In this document: one piece after another, positions 1-13,200 of the stretch
Numbering within the stretch: the first letter of the stretch is position 1
Layout: every line of letters begins with the position of its first letter
Source of the DNA: Daphnia pulex
Taxonomy: Eukaryota > Arthropoda > Branchiopoda > Diplostraca > Daphniidae
Reading direction: 5' to 3'
DNA: 64,000 nt
Assembly: GCF_021134715.1 (NCBI RefSeq)
Contig: NC_060022.1
Location: forward strand, 1,617,001-1,681,000
Translations under genes and position numbers: made by a program
Notes under the pieces: model-generated
Told to the model about the DNA's origin: nothing
The model's input: the letters and a program-made list of their open reading frames with translations, nothing else
Database searches by the model: none

Positions 1-1284
1 ATAAGATATGTCAACAGACCAATTTCGCAATCACTTGTGGCTCGTGCGAGTGATTCGCCCAATGGTGACTCGTCAATTGGTTTGTTTTCATCGTCAAGAA
101 TTTCAAAAAAGAAATGCGCCATCGATCTGTCATTTTACATTTGACTCTCCTTTGAAAGTCACCAGAAGAAAAAAGAGTCGGTCAATTGTAAATGCAACTC
201 ACGTCCATACCTCTTCTACATTTCAAATGAAACATCCTTGTGAAGAATTAAACGTACAGACGAAACATTTTTGCCCCTCGTCTCAAAAATTTGTTTATTT
301 TTTTATTTTATTTAATTTAAAAGAGAAAAAAAAATGCAACATTGAGGACCTTTTTCCTTCGGGCAGCCGAATAAGGCGATGGTTAGTGTTCTTTTTTTAA
401 GAGATGCGGGCCCTGAGGGAGGATATCTTTCCTTACGAGTTATTTTTTTATTTTATTATTCTCCAAGGTTTTCTTTCATTCTCCTTCGTCTCTTCACGTT
501 CGCCCGTTTCTCTTTTTTTTTCGTGTTACAACTAAACAAAAAGTCTTGAGTCGTGAATTCAAATGTTCCAGCCGTATTCCACATGGAACACCACCAGACT
601 CCGCCTCCACCAAAGCGCTGCGAGGCATGCTGACCAAATAACAGCTGAGAGCGAATAGAACAAAAACGACTGTGGTCTGCTGGGTGGCGCTAGTAGCATG
701 ATGAAAAAGGTTCTCAGTTCAGTTGCAACCGCCGTCGTTGTCGGGTCGCCACTTTTCTCTCGCCTTAAATATTTCAATTGGCAAAAATAAATTTCTTTAA
801 ATTTTAAATTGACTTTATTGAACATTGGCAGAAAATTATCCAATTGGATAATTTTTTTAATTAAAAGAAATTTTGAATTAATAATTGTGCCACGTGTGAA
901 AAATAGGATTACCAACTCAAGTGGGCCGGCCATTCCCAACGTGTTCAGTGTGTGTGCGTGTGTTTTTGTTGTCCTTGTGACATCAACTTCTTCTTTTGTT
1001 AAAGAAGAAAACTCTGCACACGAAACCCCCCCCCCCCCAAAAAAACAACAAATTTGGTGACTGCTGCTGCTGCTGGGTGGAGTGTGTGTGTGTGTAGGTT
1101 GTTGTTGTTGCTTGGGAGCAGATCGTTCCTGCCTAATATGGTCCTGTTCTCGGCTTGGTCCCTTTTACTTTGAAGCTCCACGCCAGAAAAGAACTTTTCT
1201 CGATCCACTTGAAGGAAATTGGCACACAATTCGAGTGACGTCATTCGTGTTCATCTCCTCCAGCCCTAGGAATATATCAGAAAG
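1..1284. other. Region upstream of the integrin alpha gene
   Basis: I see no gene here; the open frames are short and of low complexity. The stretch holds pyrimidine-rich tracts, a run of C followed by A near 1027-1045, a (CTG)n tract near 1063 and a (GT)n run near 1083. The last part is probably the 5' UTR and proximal promoter of the integrin gene that starts at 1285. Confidence 0.5.
1236..1243. promoter_or_regulatory. CRE-type TGACGTCA palindrome upstream of integrin start
   Basis: A perfect TGACGTCA, the consensus cAMP-response element bound by CREB/ATF bZIP factors, lies about 40 nt upstream of the integrin ATG. It may be promoter-proximal or in the 5' UTR, since no start site can be fixed from sequence. 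Its function is inferred from the motif only. Confidence 0.35.
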
Positions 1285-4200
1285 ATGACGACGCCATTGA
1301 TGGTTTTATCGCTTTTATTGGCGGTTGAAGTATTGGCGTTCAACGTGGACATCCCCAGCGCCTTGACGCATCGGGGACCCAGCGGATCCTATTTCGGATT
1401 CAGTGTCGACCTCCACAAGGATCGAGGACTCAACTGGTAAGCCCAATTTTTCATTTGGCACAAAATTATGACGTCATCCAGGTGGTGAAAACATTTCCAA
1501 GTGGTAACGGTACACGTCCAGTTCTCGATAGGCCGTGACCGGTTCAACTTTTGAACGAACGGGCAATTTGATAGGGAAGGAAAAACGTGTTGTTGTCGCC
1601 CACCCATAACGAATCAAAATAATTCCGTAAATGGTCGAATCGAACTTTCTGAACGCAATTTCTCGAATTGACCTAAAAGTGAGTGTGAAATCTGACGAGA
1701 TGAAGAATGAGCAAACAGCCTCTCTTGCCACAGTCGTGTGTGCAACAGCAGAGCTATCTCTCTCATTCAACTCCGGCCATTCCGGCTCCTTCTTCTTCTT
1801 CCACTAGCGTTTTATAAATAACTTTTTCAGCCGCCCGTTCGAAATCTTTTTTCTTGTTGCAGCTGCACTTTGAGACGAGGCCAAAGTAAAGAAGAAAAAA
1901 GTGTAGAGATGTATAACGCCTCTTTCTTTTTTTCTTTCTCGGCTGCTTCGTGTTTTTCTTCTTTTAACAGCTTCCTCCTCCTCCGTTTCCCCCCCTCTCA
2001 CGCAGTTGGAGCTGCACGGAATGCTGCACCGAGAGGAAACGAGACATTTTTTGTTGTTTCGGGTAAAGAAATCGGAAATATGAAGGGAAAAAGTTGTGGG
2101 GGCGGTGATTGAATTCCCAGGCGGCCCCAAAACAACAACAAGAAAACTTTGCTGTGATGACATGTCGCATCGGGACATTTTTTTTGAACTTTGTTCTTCT
2201 TTTGTCGCGTGAGTTTTGTGGGGCGTTGTCGAGGAAACTTTTTACACGTGCCGAGCGTTCTATTCCAGTCTTACGTATTTCACATCTTTCGGTTCGATTC
2301 AATTTGATTTTCAAAGGGTGCGTTTGCGCTCGATATATTTAGCCGTCTTGTTGCTTGTTGAAATAGTTATTGTTTTTTCCCCCCAGTTCCTCAACAGCTA
2401 TTAGAGGCTGCAGTCGCTAGGTTTTATAGGTCTATATTTTTGAGAACTTGACAAGACCCGACGCCGTCTCGGCCAGTCAAAACACGAACTGTGCAGTTAA
2501 ACTGGCAGCTAGTCTTAACGTGTTTGCACTCAACTTAAGCCAGGCCGAGCTTGTACATTTCAAATTCATTCAGCAGTTTCAAATTAAATTATACGACCTT
2601 TCTTGGCCGAAAATGAAAAATAACGACGGTCAGATGCAAATGAAAACGAACCCTCCCCTAGAAAAAAAAAAATGTTTTATTTTCTTTAGAGATGGGCGCT
2701 GTCCGTTTCTCATCTGCATTTCTCCCAACACGTCCAGATGTTTGTTGCCCATCTTGAAATATATTGCACACGTCTCCTCATCCGGAGGGTCACTCTACCA
2801 AAAGAATAAGGGGCCAGCAACTATTAAGGGCGACGACGAAAAATGACCCCTAGGACCATCCGAAAATCTGGTGACTGGGCAGGGCGCAAATGTCACTGGC
2901 CAGAGAGAGGGATGACATGTGGGCACCGGCACAGCATCACAGCCCCTGACCATTTAGAAATAACAAACCAATACGACACCACCGCCCGCGACTGTGTCTG
3001 AAATTGTTTGGTTTCTCCAATGTCCGGCGTAGTTATAATTCCTTTTTGTTTCGCCGGCCCCCAAAAAATTGAAGATTTCCATCGAAATGTTTTTCAGACA
3101 TTTTGCCGTTTGTTTCCAGAAAAATTGAATGCGACTCGGTGATGTGGAATGCGACTTGTTAAATCTACTCTGTCGAAAGAATTGCCATTAGTAAAATATC
3201 CAAAACGAATGTCATTTCCAATTTTCAAATTGTTTCGTCGTCATTAAAAACAAACTTCCAGTCGACGTTTGCGCTAATTGAAAAATTCCTTTCTCAACTT
3301 TGGTCCTCGGACGTATATCGATCGACTTGCGAGTGATGAAACGATAAAATCCAGAATTTCGACATTCATTCAAGAATTGGGTTTATAGTGATAACAGTTC
3401 GGCTGAGCGAAAAAATCAAAGGAATTTTTGTCGACTTGAGCCCGGGTGGTCTATAATATTTCCCTTTTCAAATTGATTTCAGCCATATTTTCTTAAAAGA
3501 ATGTTCAAACGAAACGAATCAAAATATAAATAAGGGAAAGAAAAGGGATGAATTGGAGAAGCGATATTTCATTGGGTTTGTTATTTTGTTTGTGTGCCGC
3601 GCTCGAGTGACTACAAGAAAAGAGCAAAAGGTCTGTGTGGTATTATAACGGGTAGACCCACCAAAAGGGAAAAACTTGTGAAAGACGGAGCTAGAGATAT
3701 TCAGACGAGATACAAGAAAAAGACGTGAGGGTATTGGGTCTATCCGTTTTTCCTATGGGGATGGCGGACCACCGATAAGAAACATTCTCTCTCTCCTTTT
3801 TGACTTATTATTTATTCAAGTCCAGTTCCCAAATGGATGGAAACCAATGTTGTTGTTTTTACTACATGTTCGGCAATCATTTCCCCAGTTTTTTTTTTCA
3901 ATTTAAGAAAAAATAAAATATTTCTCATGGAAATTTTTGTATTTTCTCTGAATACATTAATACTAAGGCGATATGAGAAAAACCCTTTCTCACACATTAA
4001 CCCCATCAACTCTGTTATCTATTTAAAAACCCATAGGAAAAACCCTTTTTCTTTTTTTACAAACCCCCATTTTCCCACTGCGTCCCTGGTTTCTAACATT
4101 AAAAACTCGGTGGGATAGATACGACTAATGCACAGCGCGGTTGAGAGTTCATTTAAATTTCCCTCCACTTCTTCACCCCTACACTATCAGCAGGTGTTGC

Positions 4201-7200
4201 TACTGTTCCACACACACTCAAAGGTTAGACATTTGTAATTGCGACTAGAGTCTATTGAAGTTGAATTTAAGAGAAACTGGTTATTCCCGCGTACATTGTC
4301 GCCCGTGGATTATCTCCCGTCTTTTGTTTCATTGACTTTTTGGGGTTACACACACAATATGGTGGAGTATTTAGCATTGGAATTATGAAAAGTGTCGGGA
4401 TTCGAGGAAATCTTTTTCGAGTTGATTATGCGCGGCACACGGGACGGACGGGACTGACTGGATGGAAATTTGCATGGGAGCTGACTCGTTTGGTTTTTCC
4501 GGCGACGGCCAAAAAACGCCAACGTGAATGTTCACCGTCAATTGATGAGAAAATGCACGCACACATCAGCCCAGCGGGGCGTTGTCCCTCGGTCCCGCAC
4601 ATTGTGTCTAAGCGTTCGATTTCATTTCTCATCACGCGCACAGCCCCGTCTCTGCGTTCCTTTCTCGGGAAAAAGGTGTGGCCCGCGGCTGGGCATCAGA
4701 CAAGGAAAAACAATGACTTAAAAAGGACAATTCGATCGAAACTTTTACCAAGACCCGACAGTTTGAACGGCAAGGGCGTGAATAAACTGACAGAAAAATA
4801 AAACAATTCCAACTGATGACTTTGATAATTTTTCAGAAAAATCTCCCCTAAACTAATCAACGAAATATTAACTCATTAATAGTTTATTCACACGTGAGAA
4901 GAAAAAAAAAACTGGTTAGCGGCTCGGGAGAAATCCAATACGCGCACAATGTCATTTTAAAAATGATAAAAACGACCGTAAAAAGGTAATCGCTCGACTG
5001 ATTGCAAGTTAAAGAAACAGGAAGAAGAATCAAACGAGATGATGCGGTAGCTAAAAAGAATGTAACCACAAAGTTAAAAAAGATGAATCAGCCGTGAAAC
5101 GAGTCCCGCGTGAATGATTTCAGTCCCATCCCTGTGATTGTTCACGAAAGCCAAACGATCAAACACTGTGACAATCATTGCGCAATCCTCTAATCTCTCC
5201 CGTCGTAAATATCCGCAAAATTGCCCGTCCATTGTCCGCGTCTATTGTCCCTAGAGATTCAAAGGAAATGTTGGAAAACTACTAGAAAAATTTCGGCTGA
5301 ATCACGAGAGAGTCTGTGAAGAAAAGAGATGAGTCGGCACACTTGGGGGATTTGATTCAGTAGATGATATGTTATTATCTCATGACTGTTGTGATGCATC
5401 ACGGCATTGTCGTCTCTTTCTTCTCACCCAATTTCTTGGTGGTGGGATAATAAAAAAACAATTGACGTCATTTTGACACTTTGAACACGGGTCTCTTTGG
5501 CGTGGTCGATTCCAACTTTAAAAAGACTAAAGAATAAAAATTGTGTGTGTGGGAAAAAAAGGCGATGGAGGCGGAGCGCGACAAACGACTTGGCCGAGCC
5601 CGGCGCCGCCGCTGCCGCCGTTTTGTTTATTTGGTTATTTTCTCTCTCGTCTCGTCTCGCACCCACTTCCTTGGCTTTCCTATGATCATCATCTGCTTCT
5701 AATGAGTTCGGCTCCTCTTTTTCGTGTGGTTTTCTTCTTCGGGAAATGGTTGATGATGAGACCCCATTTTTCTAGCTATTGTTATTATTATTATTAGACG
5801 TGATGTGGATGTGGAAAATTGGAATGGGACGGACAGATCAAGACGAACGTGGGAATTCATCCAGACCGGCTCGATTTTTTTCTTATATCAAAGTCGAGAG
5901 TTATACACAAGCCAAATAGCAGGTGAAACCCCCTTTAGTTGCACATTTCAGTTTGGGCGGGCATATCGCCAGTTATTTTACAAAAAACCTCATTTATTTT
6001 CCAAGCTTTTTTCACTCACGTCAGAGCTGCGGTGATTCATCACCGCCAGCATTTCCCTATTCATTCATCTCTCTCACTTTTCTTTGTCCCGTTATAGACT
6101 TGTTTTTTTTCTTTTCTTTCTTTTGTTGTTGTTGTTGTTCACGAAGTACGTGCCTGTGTGCCGTATGGCCATGTTGCTCCGGTATAATCACGTCGTGAAA
6201 GCAGATAGCCCCCACATACCACGCCCAGACTCACTCTTCTTTTTTCAAAGGAATTTTATTCTCCATATAAAAGATAACTGCAACATCGATATGATGGAGT
6301 TTCTTGCTCACGTATGGAGAAAAAAGATTTCATCTGGCCTTATTCGGTGGTTATGTCTCTTTCACATCAGAGATTGGCCCAGTCCTTGTTATTATATCAA
6401 AAACGATAACAACACAAAACCAAAATTATAAATTCAAAATGTCGAGGTTTTTTTTATCGTCCGTGTTGTCTTGGGATGACGCGTGTCGTGTCGGAATTTT
6501 TCCAACTTTCTGTCGTCCATTTGAGACCAGATGATGTTCCGACATGATTATGCAAATGTTGTACACGTCACTCGGACCTGTGGCGCTTGGAAATGGTCCG
6601 CAATTTTTAGAAGAAACAAAATGTGGAAATGGAAAAATTCCTTGGACGTCAAATTTATTTCACTGGGACGACTTGTGAGTGCCTTCCGCACTCCAACGGC
6701 ACACGCTCGGGAGATTTCGATCACGAAAAAAAAACGGGAAAATTTGTTTCCAAGAAATCTCTCCCCCGGTGTTTTGTTAATGTTCAGTTCCTTGGGGGCT
6801 ATAGGTGGAGATCTCCTTCCGATCGGCTAGTCAGATATAACGAGACTCTTGTTCTTCTTCCCTCCTCTACAAAAGTGTCAAGAGAGAAGAAACTGATGTA
6901 CAACATCAAAAGGGGCGTTGTATTCCAGCTGCTGGACCCTTTTTGATTGGGGGGAGATTCGATTGGCCGCACTGATTTACAATCAATTCCCCGTTTGTTT
7001 TCTATCAACACTTTGGACTCTTTTCTTCCATCTCGTTGGATCACGTCCCTCTGAATTCCTTGTTAGTTTGAAGATATCATCGTCAAGTCTTTCCTGTTCA
7101 CGTCACTTTTCTTGCACGAGTCTCTCCAACTTGGCATACCGAAACACCTGCTGAGACTCGATTGACTTCTTGATCAACCCCAAAAGTTGTTTGTATATAC

Positions 7201-10200
7201 CTTGTTTCAGTTTGGATTTTTTGGGGGTTTTTGACACTGCGTTATTCCACTCCATACGGGGGAAATAAAGCAAACGACATTCCTTCTTATTAGTTTAGAG
7301 AGAAACTGGTAAGACATCATTCAAAAAAAGTTGACATCAGGGACGTTGATATTGGACTCGTCGAGATATTATATAGAAGACTTGTTTACATTAGCCGCTT
7401 TCTTTCTGATAGGAGAGACTCGATTGAACTGTACACGTCGTGCTGGCGGCTCTTTCATGTCCCACTCACGACTATGTGTCTCTGCTTACACAACTATATG
7501 AATTTTATTTGAATCCACCCGTCTGGGGCTATTGCTATAAGGCCTTATCTGTGGATTTGTTATAACATGGTACACGGTTAAAGGCAATCCCCTGTAAAAA
7601 CTTGTAGACCCCCCAATGATTTTTCGTTTATTCAAATTTGGTTGTCTTCCGTCGCCGCCATCTATGGATTTGTGTGTGTCTCTCGTTAGTCCGGAGCAAT
7701 TCCGACAGAGTTCTCGTCGGGGAAAAAATGTACGAACACAGCGGTCGAATTATTGATCGTATATTGCCATATATTTTGACTGTTGGCCGGCATAAATAGC
7801 CGGACCGCTTCTCCTTTTTTTTCTTATTAGACGAGTTTGAAGTCCTTTTGTTTTCTCTTTTTTTGGGCCTCATCCAAATGATTAGCCTGTTGATGCGACC
7901 GGCACGTCTCAATTCGATCCTCGGCAGATGGCAGTCAAGATGCCACAATCTGAACGGGAAATAAGAACAATAGAATTCAAAATTCTGGTTTTTAACGATG
8001 GCAGCGTATAACAATGCCTGGCCATTTCTCAGCTCTTTTCTTGCCCAGTGTATTGACAGTTGAGTTTCGTCTGCGATTGTGATCGACACTGGACGTACAG
8101 TATAACAAGGTTCTGCAGTCAGAAAAAAAAGGGAGTTGGCCCACTAAAGGATTGCGTTTGAGAGCAGCAGCCCTTAATTGGGGGGCTCCAGTTCTGAACG
8201 ATGCTATAAATATAACACACCAAAGAGCTCGCACGCTGCTGCTGCTGCTGGTAATCACGAAAATGGCCGATGTGAAATGAATGGGACCCCGCCGTCCAAA
8301 TAGGGACACGACGAGTCGGACGTCATTTGCTCTCGTCTAAATTTATTTCTAAAAGAAAACGACTGGGCGTCAAAGTTATTAGCTCATCAATTCGACTTTT
8401 CGGTATTATATTCTACCTCCACCCCTGACCGCAGAGCTCCCACACACACAAGCAGCAACTTCACACAGCCGCTGTGAGGGATTAGCTTCCGGCCATATGC
8501 ACTCGAAGAATGTTATGACAGCTCTTACGTCAGAATGAGTTTTGAAGAGGGTAGTGTCAGTGGTTTTTCTTCTTCTTTCCATATTCTCGAGTGGTTGGTT
8601 GGCCCCCCCCCCCCCCAGGGGGGCCAACTTCTGTGGTTTCTCTCGCACCTCTTCTTCTATCTGATTGTCTGTCACAGGTGATGCAACTGACGTTGTTGTC
8701 TAGAGACTATCGAATTTTCTTGGTCGGGCACTTGGAAATGTTGTCGTTTCCGTCATTTCCCAACGGACAGTTTAAACTTCCCGCGTCCCTGGTTGAAATT
8801 CGCTTGCGGAAGAAGAAACGCCCAATTTGTTTATTTGCCTTTAAAGTAATGAAATATTGATTCATTTCTCTTTGCAGGTTGTTGGTTGGAGCTCCGACAG
8901 CGCAGACGGAACAGCCGGGCGTCACCCGAGGTGGATCCGTTTTCCGTTGCAGCACAGAAATCCCCGACCAGTGCCAATCGATTCCATTCGACGTCACAGG
9001 TAAAACAAAAAAATCATTGCGTAAATACGAATAATCAATTTGAAATTTTAAAAAACATAAACAGGAAACAATAACGCGTCGGGACAACAAATCGACCAGA
9101 AATCGGACCAGTGGTTTGGCGCTACCGTCCGCAGTGCCGGACCAAACGGACCAGTTCTGGTCAGTTTAGAAAATTCAATCGTTCATTTTTGGTTATTATT
9201 TCAGTTTCAAAATGTTTTGGTTTTCTCTTATAAAGGCCTGCGCTCCCCGTTACGTCTGGTTCTCCAACAATTACAAGCGCCGTGAACCAGTTGGCACTTG
9301 CTTCGTCGCCCGTGAATCATTTCGGGAATTCTCCGAATATTCGCCATGCAGGACCTGTGAGTTTCTTTTCTTTCTTTTCTTTGCCACTCTTTAATTGAAA
9401 TGAAATTCATTTGTTCTTTTTTTCATTTCTGTAGCCAATTGGGGATACCATCGTCAGGGTTCGTGTCAAGCCGGACTGGGAGCCACTATCACACCGGTAC
9501 GACGACTTCCATATCTTTTTCGACAAATATTTTGAGAGAAAAGAAAAAAGAAATTATTAATAGGAAAAAATTGCTTATCTCATCCATCTCCTCCCGACTC
9601 CGGTTAGGGTTTGGTCTCTTAAAAGAAACTTTCTTTTTTTATTTTCCATCCGCCCAAGAAAAGGCGTTTGTTTGTCAAGCCACACACACAAAAGCCGATT
9701 GAAGTCTAAAGAATTTGATTGATTCCCCCTTATTGTATACAAGAGTTTAAGTATTTTTGTTTGTTCGTGCGTTTGCATCTGAAAGAATTTTTCTGGTGGG
9801 AAATGGTGGTTCAAGTCGTCCTTTATATCATCGCTACATGTTGATGTGTCTGTTCCGTTTGGCCGCCGTCGTTTTCTACGTGGCGATGACAGATGTTTCC
9901 ATTTATTTATCGTGTTTTTTCGTTCGTTCGTTTTTTCCTAGGATGGGCTTCGAGTGTTTATCGGCGCCGTTGGCAGTTGGTACTGGCAGGGTAAGTTCAT
10001 CCGACTACTTTTTTTTTCCCTACGAGTTTTGATTAGAAATCCAACAGGTTTTACATTCTTTCCCCCAGTTATTATTTTAGGCGCAAGTATTATCTTTAGT
10101 TTGAGAGACTCTCTTTTTTTTTATCCGAGTAGTTAAGTTGAAATACATCCTGTACCGTTTTGCGGAAGGCAGAAATTTTAGGGCGAATGTCCGGTTTCTG

Positions 10201-13200
10201 TTTGCATTGTGTCAATACCAAACACGGATGATGACCCCCCTAATAAGAGCTCGTCATGTTTTCTAATTGACAACGTTTTATTATCATTATGCCAATATTT
10301 CACAGCCCTTTAGCTTTGCCAAATGCTCCGGACTGTTTGAATTGCAACTTCCCCCCTTTCGTACAAGTCAAATATTTTTCTAGATCTTTTGTTGTACATA
10401 TTGTACAAACATTTCGTGTTCTACTTTTCACCCCTATTTGATGACGCCGGATGTGTCACGCTCAAACTTCACCTGAAATGTTCATCCTCCCACCTCTCAT
10501 CCCTCCTTGATTCCTCCACAATTTCCCACCGACCCCTCCTGAATCAAAAGAAGAGATTGCTGTGACTTGCGACCCTCCCTTGAAATATTTAATTCAAATT
10601 AAACCCCTTTTGGATGTTTTGTGCACTTATAAAAAAGAAAAAGAGAGTAAAAAAACATAAATATCACCTCACTTGACTGTCGGTTGTGTTATCACCATAT
10701 CATCCACCCCCACAGGTCAGCTGTATTCGATCAATACCACAAATCCGGCCGTCAGATCGCCTGTCTTTCGGACGTTTGTCACAGGTAAAAACAAAAATGA
10801 CAAAACTCCCGCAACAACAAAAAAACACCCTCGACCATCAAAAACATAACAACAACATCAAAACAAACATGACTCTTTAACACACAACAACAACAACAAA
10901 CAACAAAGCCTTACAAATAATGGCGCTTCACATTATTTTAGCTGGGATTCCTTTTTTAAATTTAAAACAATTCTTTTTAAAAATGGTGGTGCCCTCGCTC
11001 TGGTTGACGTTTGCCCTAACCATCCATCCCTCGTTCCCTCCCAAAATGTTTTTTGGTCATCCAACCAACCCAATTCCGTCCATATCCTCCCCAATAATGG
11101 TGTCGGCTGCGATGGAAGGTGTTCGCTTAATAATGTTTTATTTGTGCGCTTTTTTAAAATTAAATAACTGGTTGATTTAACATTTTAAGTGAAATACTTG
11201 TGAGTATTTTAAAATGAAATTCCCTTTCCTGGTTTTTTCCTCCCTTTACCTTCCGCCTTTTGGGGTATATATGGTATATCTGTCGGTACAGTATCATTTA
11301 ATTGCTTAATTTACGCTTCAGCTTGAAACAAAACAAACAATTTAATAGTTTAAATTTAAAATACATTTTATTTGCTTGGTCTAGTAGCTACAGTAGAACA
11401 TGATACCTGTTCTCTACTGTAGCGATGGGAAGTGCAGCCAAATTAATCCACTTAGATATTTTTTAAGTGTTACTAAATCATTACTCAGTTTTGAATGTGA
11501 ATTTTACCATAGTTTAATTGGACGTAATTTATTTATTCTGCAAACATTTGGGATGGTAGCTTATAATATCTCACCTGATAATCCTCATAATTGTCATCCC
11601 TGGTGTCTCTCTCTCTCCACATCCTCTGGCTCTCTCTCTCATCTCTCTCTCTCTTTCTATCTCTGGCAATATTTGAATTATGATTACTGGCTTATTGATT
11701 CCTATTCGCTGTTGGTTTTACCGCCTTTATTTTATCTTTTTCAAATAATAATTTTTGGGTTGGTTATTTGAGGTGTTAGATCGTCTTTTTGCAGGACTTT
11801 TTAAAATTCACATTCCCCACCAATTTCATTTGAAACGTCAATTAATCTTCATTCAATTTTCCAGGTCAACTCTTCTCCCAGGGCCTTTTCTCACGACTGG
11901 ACGTCCTCTCCACCACTGAAGGATCTGCTGCCGAGGACGACAGTTACCTCGGCTATTCCTCGGCAGTTGGCGATTTAGATGATGACGGCCGATCAGACGT
12001 GGCCGTCGGAATGCCCCGCGGTGCCAATCTCACTGGAAAGGTAAAATAACCACCCCGTCAACAATTTTTTTATTTCCAGTGAATTGACCCTTGAATTTGC
12101 ATTTTTTATTCATTTTAGGTCGTGTTGTTGACTTCGAATTTGACCAACATTGTCAACATCACTGGCCAGCAATTGGGCGCTTATTTCGGTTATTGCGTGA
12201 CCGTGACGGACGTCAACAACGACGGACTCCAGGACGTGATTGTCGGCGCCCCGCTCTATTCGAATTACGCCAACACGGAGGGGAAATACGAGATGGGTCG
12301 AGTTCACGTCTATTACCAGAGCGCCCGGCTCCGCCAATCGTTCCGTCGCAGCGACGTCCTCGACGGCGGCGAAGTCTCCAAGGCTCGATTCGGCTTGGCC
12401 GTTTCAGCCCTGGGCGACATCAACCTGGACGGATTCAACGACATCGCCGTCGGGGCCCCTTACGATGGACCCAGCGAGAAAGGAGCCGTTTACATTTACC
12501 ACGGATCCAGCAAAGGCATCCGCACCAAAGCCTCGCAGGTCATTTACGCCGAGGAAGTCTCGTCGGAATTGAGCACCTTCGGGTTCTCACTGGCCGGCGG
12601 AATGGACGTGGACGGCAACGAGTACCCGGACGTTTTGGTCGGCGCTTACGATTCCGACCGGATCGTCTACCTCCGCTCCCGCCCCGTCGTCTACCTCAAC
12701 ACGGTCGACATCAACTACGACGTCGAGTCGAAACAGATCGACCTGGAGAACAAAAACTGTTCCCTTTTCGACGGAACAGCCGTCGCCTGCGTCCCTTTGA
12801 CGCTCTGCTTCGAGTACAGCGGACGGGGAGTCAACAACCGGGAGGAAGTGATGGTCCAGCTCATCTTGGACTCTAAAAGCCCCAAAAATCCTCGGTTGCA
12901 CTTCCTATCAGAGGAGAACAAGTCGTCGTTGAACGAAACTTACCAACTGGCCAAAGGCCAGCGAGCCTGCCGGACGTACACGGTTTACGTCCGGCCGTTG
13001 ATCCGCGACAAATTGACGCCCATCGAGTCTGAGGTCCGTTACAGTTTGAGGGAAGTGACGGACACCAGGAGAGGCGGAGCAGTTCAAGCCGGACGATCAA
13101 GAAGATCTTTGCCTCCTGTTCTCGGTGCGGAAGCGCCGTCCAAAACGGACGTCATCGTCATCCAGAAGAACTGCGGACCGGACAACATTTGTGTGCCGGA

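Noticed and set aside
8-400. 130-residue frame at the window start
   Set aside because: Ends in low-complexity T-rich sequence, no domain and no splice support.
12091-12876. Arg-rich 261-residue open frame on the plus strand
   Set aside because: It is a +1 shadow of the GC-rich integrin propeller exon, with low-complexity Arg/Pro/His composition.
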